Made by a program: the position numbers and the translations under genes. The notes under the pieces were generated by a model, which saw only the letters and a program-made list of their open reading frames with translations, did no database searches and was not told the origin of the DNA. A DNA stretch of 16,821 bases, from positions 1-16,821 of the forward strand of contig JAYYJN010000157.1 in NCBI GenBank assembly GCA_036146215.1. Direction: 5' to 3'. The stretch is from UBA7805 sp036146215 (lineage in GTDB: Bacteria > Planctomycetota > Planctomycetia > Pirellulales > UBA7805). Shown piece by piece: positions 14,154 to 16,821 of the stretch; position 1 is the stretch's first letter, and every line of letters starts with the position of its first letter.

Positions 14154-15074
14154 ATGAGCAACTCAAAAGAACATCGACGTTGGGTGGGAAACCAATTAGA
14201 AAGCCTCTATCTTGCTGGCTTGACCCATGTGGCGACTGAGTTACCTGAAGAGAAGATGGTCGCCACCGACCATATCGCGCCGGGGAATGTGCAGCGCGAT
14301 AAGGCCACACCAACTGACTTCGAGAACAATCGACCAAAAACTGATCACTCTCCCATGAAATCTGATTACCCACAGGCAACTCAGCAAACCGAATCAACAC
14401 GCAATATCAAAATAGAACGCAGTTGGAAAACACGCTTAGACGGCCCATTTAACGCACCTTACATGGTTACTTTGAGCGCATTTCTACGGGCAGAAAAGGC
14501 GGATGGAAAGCGTATATATCCACCCGGAAGTCAGATTTTTCGTGCATTTGAACTCACCCCGTTTGATGCGGTAAAAGTTGTCGTCCTCGGCCAAGATCCA
14601 TACCATGGTGCTGGACAAGCGCATGGACTGAGTTTTTCAGTCGCGAATGGAGTACAAACACCACCCTCATTACGTAATATCTATCGTGAATTAGAAAATG
14701 ATTTAGGCATTTCACATCCAGGCCACGGAAATTTGGAACAGTGGGCCCGTCGAGGTGTGTTACTTTTAAACGCATGTTTAACAGTTGAGGAAGGGCACGC
14801 TGGATCCCATCAGGGCAAAGGTTGGGAGCTTTTTACTGACGAGGTGATTCGTTGCTTGAATAGTGAGCGAGAAAATCTTGTGTTTATTTTGTGGGGTCGT
14901 AAAGCACAAGATAAAGGCACAGAAATCGACCGCGATCGTCACCACGTGATCAGCAGTGTTCATCCCTCACCCTTGTCGGCATCTAACGGATTTTTCGGCA
15001 GCAAGCCTTTCTCTCGTGCAAATGCTTATCTGGAAGAGACAGGGCAGACACCCATTGATTGGAATCCGAACTGA
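14154..15074 (+). CDS. ung: Uracil-DNA glycosylase (family 1) with N-terminal extension
   Basis: DNA repair enzyme that removes uracil from DNA by cleaving the N-glycosidic bond. The catalytic domain spans about 86-304. The water-activating motif GQDPYHG (146-152) has Asp148. LSFSVANGVQTPPSL (159-173) forms the uracil pocket, LLLNACLTVEEG (203-214) includes the Asn that reads uracil, and SSVHPSPLSA (267-276) is the leucine-loop motif with catalytic His270. Family proteins usually have about 225 residues; this one has 306, because about 85 extra residues precede the fold. They open with a probable helix (RRWVGNQLESLYLAGLTHV) and continue as a hydrophilic linker. An alternative ATG at 14,355 (MKSDYPQ) would give 239 residues, the normal size. 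The frame, the helix-like start and the promoter position favour the long form. Transcribed convergently with the kinase gene, 51 bp away, with no clear terminator between. Confidence 0.96.
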   Translation: MSNSKEHRRWVGNQLESLYLAGLTHVATELPEEKMVATDHIAPGNVQRDKATPTDFENNRPKTDHSPMKSDYPQATQQTESTRNIKIERSWKTRLDGPFNAPYMVTLSAFLRAEKADGKRIYPPGSQIFRAFELTPFDAVKVVVLGQDPYHGAGQAHGLSFSVANGVQTPPSLRNIYRELENDLGISHPGHGNLEQWARRGVLLLNACLTVEEGHAGSHQGKGWELFTDEVIRCLNSERENLVFILWGRKAQDKGTEIDRDRHHVISSVHPSPLSASNGFFGSKPFSRANAYLEETGQTPIDWNPN

Positions 15075-15125
15075 TCGCCTGTCGATCGAATCGTTCCTTA
15101 ATGCAGGCAGTCAAAATAATCGATG

Positions 15126-16643
15126 CTACGCGATCGCGTGGGGCACTAACCGATCAAGCACCTCGCGAAACTTTCCTACCGTAATTGGCATCTGCAACAC
15201 CACATGATGCTCTTTCCCATCGGTTCTGTGGGCCCAATCCCCGTGTTGCTTACCCAAAATGAGAATCGCGGGGATGCCCATTGTCGAAGGATTCGAAGTA
15301 AACGATTCGTAAGCCTTAACTGCCTTCTCTTCGAGTTCAACCGCACTGAAAACCAAACACTGCGCAGGTAATTCCTCTTCGTTAAACCGGGTTAGTGCCC
15401 GCCGAGGGTCCTCAGTCATTAGCACACGAAAGCCACGGCTTTTCAAATGCGATCGCATCATTTTTTGGATGTTCGGATCGGATTCGATCAACATGACCGA
15501 TCGTTGCGGTTTGGTTCGCCGGGCACTTAGCGACTCCTCCTCTTCAATGACCGTATCATCATCTTGGTGCTGCCACTGGTTCGGGTCTGGTTCAATCAGC
15601 GTGCGTTGAGCAGCCTCAAGTCCTATTAAAAGTTCTTTCGGTGATTGATATCGCTTCTCGGGGTCAACCTCCATTGCTCTGGCAACTACTTCCAATACGG
15701 GACGCTGCAAATGGGGTAATACCTTGTGCAATGGTTTCACATCGACAAACCGATCTTTATTTAAACGATTCATCCGATTTTTAGTATCGGAAAGAGGCGC
15801 TTGACCCGCCAGCAGGTGATAGAGCATACAACCTGTAAAATAAATATCACTCCGCGGATCATCTCTTCGGACGCCAGTCGACCGCTCCAAGGCAGCGTAA
15901 TCGATCGTGCGGGGATTTACTTGATCTGTAAGGTTGTCAACTTGATCCAAGCCGCCGGCCAAACCAAAATCTGCAAGCTTTGCAATGCCTCGTCCCGAGA
16001 CCAACACATTACTCAACTTAATGTCACGATGTGTTACTCCCTTACGCTGTGCGTAATCGAGACCAGCTGCCACATCTTTGATCAAACGAATGGACTCGTC
16101 TGGTTCGCACCGCCCTCTGATTTTTATAAACTCCCGAAGGTTACGACCTTCAATGAATTCCATGACTAAAAAATGCCTATTGTCATGGCTTGCAATCTCG
16201 AAAATGGAGACGATATTCGGATGCCGCAACGTCATCCCCATCGTGCCCTCGCGTTGAAAATCTTCCACTTTTTGCGCGTCCTTGGCACAACTTCGCCGCA
16301 TAATCTTCAGGGCAACTATTTCACCCGTCACATGATGAACAGCACGATAAACTCGTGCAAACGATCCACGGCCCACGAGATAAAGGATTTTATAGTCGCC
16401 AAAAAAAAATCCTTTTTTTTCGCCCCGAAGCACGCGATTCAATTGATAGCTAGTCAGGAACTCCCGTCCTAAGAGCGATTCCGAGAATTGTTCGACAGTG
16501 ACGCTGCGACTACCAAGTCCTGCCCAAAGCTCTTTGAGTTGCCGATCATCAATGAGCTTGAGATCGAAAAGCGTCTGGGCAAGTTTTTCTGCGGAGTCAA
16601 TCAGCATCTGCAAATCAGTAGCGGGGGTTTCAATGAAACACAA
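15126..16643 (-). CDS. Serine/threonine protein kinase with C-terminal degenerate receiver-like domain
   Basis: Hanks-type kinase of 505 residues, predicted cytoplasmic because no membrane segment is visible. Residues 1-80 form a helical segment (QTLFDLKLIDDRQLKELW, GREFLTSYQLNRVLRG) common before planctomycete kinase domains. The kinase domain (about 84-345) has glycine loop GRGSFARV (91-98), ALK Lys113, Glu132, THRDIKLSN (204-212), DFG (225-227) and ALE (251-253) for APE, so it should be active. An acidic linker (DDDTVIEEEE) leads to a receiver-like fold (about 383-500; VMLIESDPNIQKMMRSHLKSRGF), where the phospho-acceptor Asp is replaced (CLVFSAVEL) and the usual Lys-Pro is QMPI. Start: TTG 16643 has AAAGGGGG eight bases upstream; ATG 16607 would remove twelve residues and lacks such a site. 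Substrate unknown; no two-component partner nearby. Confidence 0.93.
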   Translation of the reverse strand: MCFIETPATDLQMLIDSAEKLAQTLFDLKLIDDRQLKELWAGLGSRSVTVEQFSESLLGREFLTSYQLNRVLRGEKKGFFFGDYKILYLVGRGSFARVYRAVHHVTGEIVALKIMRRSCAKDAQKVEDFQREGTMGMTLRHPNIVSIFEIASHDNRHFLVMEFIEGRNLREFIKIRGRCEPDESIRLIKDVAAGLDYAQRKGVTHRDIKLSNVLVSGRGIAKLADFGLAGGLDQVDNLTDQVNPRTIDYAALERSTGVRRDDPRSDIYFTGCMLYHLLAGQAPLSDTKNRMNRLNKDRFVDVKPLHKVLPHLQRPVLEVVARAMEVDPEKRYQSPKELLIGLEAAQRTLIEPDPNQWQHQDDDTVIEEEESLSARRTKPQRSVMLIESDPNIQKMMRSHLKSRGFRVLMTEDPRRALTRFNEEELPAQCLVFSAVELEEKAVKAYESFTSNPSTMGIPAILILGKQHGDWAHRTDGKEHHVVLQMPITVGKFREVLDRLVPHAIA

Positions 16644-16651
16644 CCGCGCTG

Positions 16652-16659
16652 CCCCCTTT
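16652..16659 (-). promoter_or_regulatory. Ribosome-binding site supporting the TTG start of the kinase gene
   Basis: AAAGGGGG on the minus strand lies eight bases before TTG 16643. It matches AAGGAGG at six of seven positions, much better than anything before the ATG at 16607. Confidence 0.5.
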
Positions 16660-16675
16660 GTGTGACCCCTGATAC

Positions 16676-16712
16676 GCGGTTTCGCGGCGTTGCGTCACCA
16701 CATCGAAACCGC
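16676..16712 (-). promoter_or_regulatory. Inverted repeat in the kinase leader
   Basis: GCGGTTTCG (16,676-16,684) and CGAAACCGC (16,704-16,712) form a perfect 9-bp GC-rich inverted repeat with a 19-nt loop. It lies between the candidate promoter and the ribosome-binding site, so it could be an operator or an mRNA leader hairpin. No T-run follows, so a terminator is unlikely. Confidence 0.5.
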
Positions 16713-16726
16713 TACGCGCTCTTACC

Positions 16727-16755
16727 ATAGTAAACCCCCGACAATAAACAATCAA
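16727..16755 (-). promoter_or_regulatory. Candidate promoter of the kinase gene
   Basis: On the minus strand TTGATT (16755-16750) and TACTAT (16732-16727) are separated by 17 bp; each matches four of six consensus bases. Transcription would start near 16,720, upstream of the inverted repeat. The -35 box overlaps the nearer of two direct repeats. Confidence 0.35.
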
Positions 16756-16781
16756 TGCAAAACAGCGTGTCCATGCAAAAC
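16752..16781 (-). repeat. Pair of 12-bp direct repeats at the kinase promoter
   Basis: TCAATGCAAAAC (16,752-16,763) and TCCATGCAAAAC (16,770-16,781) agree at 11 of 12 bases and start 18 bp apart. One overlaps the candidate -35 box and the other lies just upstream, an arrangement typical of an activator bound as a tandem dimer. The regulator is unknown. Confidence 0.45.
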
Positions 16782-16821
16782 TGTACTAAACTACAAGCCG
16801 TGGAAAATACGTAAAAGATTA

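Noticed and set aside
15075..15125. Bidirectional terminator between ung and the kinase gene
   Set aside because: Only a 5-bp GCCTG/CAGGC pair with a 22-nt loop and no T-run; not convincing.
1..16821. CRISPR array, insertion sequence, phage or defence genes
   Set aside because: No regularly spaced repeats, terminal inverted repeats, transposase, integrase or nuclease/helicase defence motifs are visible; every long frame belongs to glycan assembly or housekeeping functions.

Overview
The window looks like a chromosomal segment of a planctomycete. The evidence is the serine/threonine kinase with a helical N-terminal segment and an ALE in place of APE, the start of the Der GTPase (MGLPQVAIVGRPNVGKSS), weak or absent Shine-Dalgarno sequences at many starts, and moderate base composition. 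The assignment rests on remembered family resemblance, not on a search. No rRNA, tRNA, CRISPR array, transposase or phage gene was found.

Left part, 1 to about 10,660, all on the minus strand. This is one long surface-polysaccharide operon. In transcription order it holds: a phosphoglycosyl transferase (sugar transferase), a DUF3473-type polysaccharide deacetylase, an ABC-2 exporter permease (Wzm-like), its ATPase (Wzt-like, with a C-terminal glycan-binding-type domain), a GT-B glycosyltransferase, an O-antigen-ligase/polymerase-type membrane protein, and two different asparagine-synthase-like amidotransferases. The second amidotransferase is cut by the left window edge. The spacing is tight: 15 bp, an ATGA overlap, 33 bp, 109 bp, 14 bp, 24 bp and 144 bp. 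Together they can start a glycan on a lipid carrier, extend it, trim acetyl groups, amidate it, export it and attach or polymerise it. The deacetylase, ligase and amidotransferase resemble genes that accompany exosortase A (XrtA/PEP-CTERM) loci, but no exosortase is visible here.

Middle, about 10,660 to 14,150. A gap of about 590 bp holds only doubtful small ORFs. An orphan ParA/Soj-type ATPase gene (minus) follows, with a parS-like core palindrome 7 bp past its stop codon. After a 389-bp gap comes the ribosome-assembly GTPase gene der (minus).

Right part, 14,154 to 16,821. Uracil-DNA glycosylase ung (plus) has an unusual N-terminal extension of about 85 residues. It converges on a serine/threonine protein kinase gene (minus) whose C-terminus is a receiver-like domain without the phospho-acceptor aspartate. 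The kinase has a readable leader: direct repeats, a -35/-10 pair, a strong inverted repeat and a Shine-Dalgarno-like AAAGGGGG before a TTG start.
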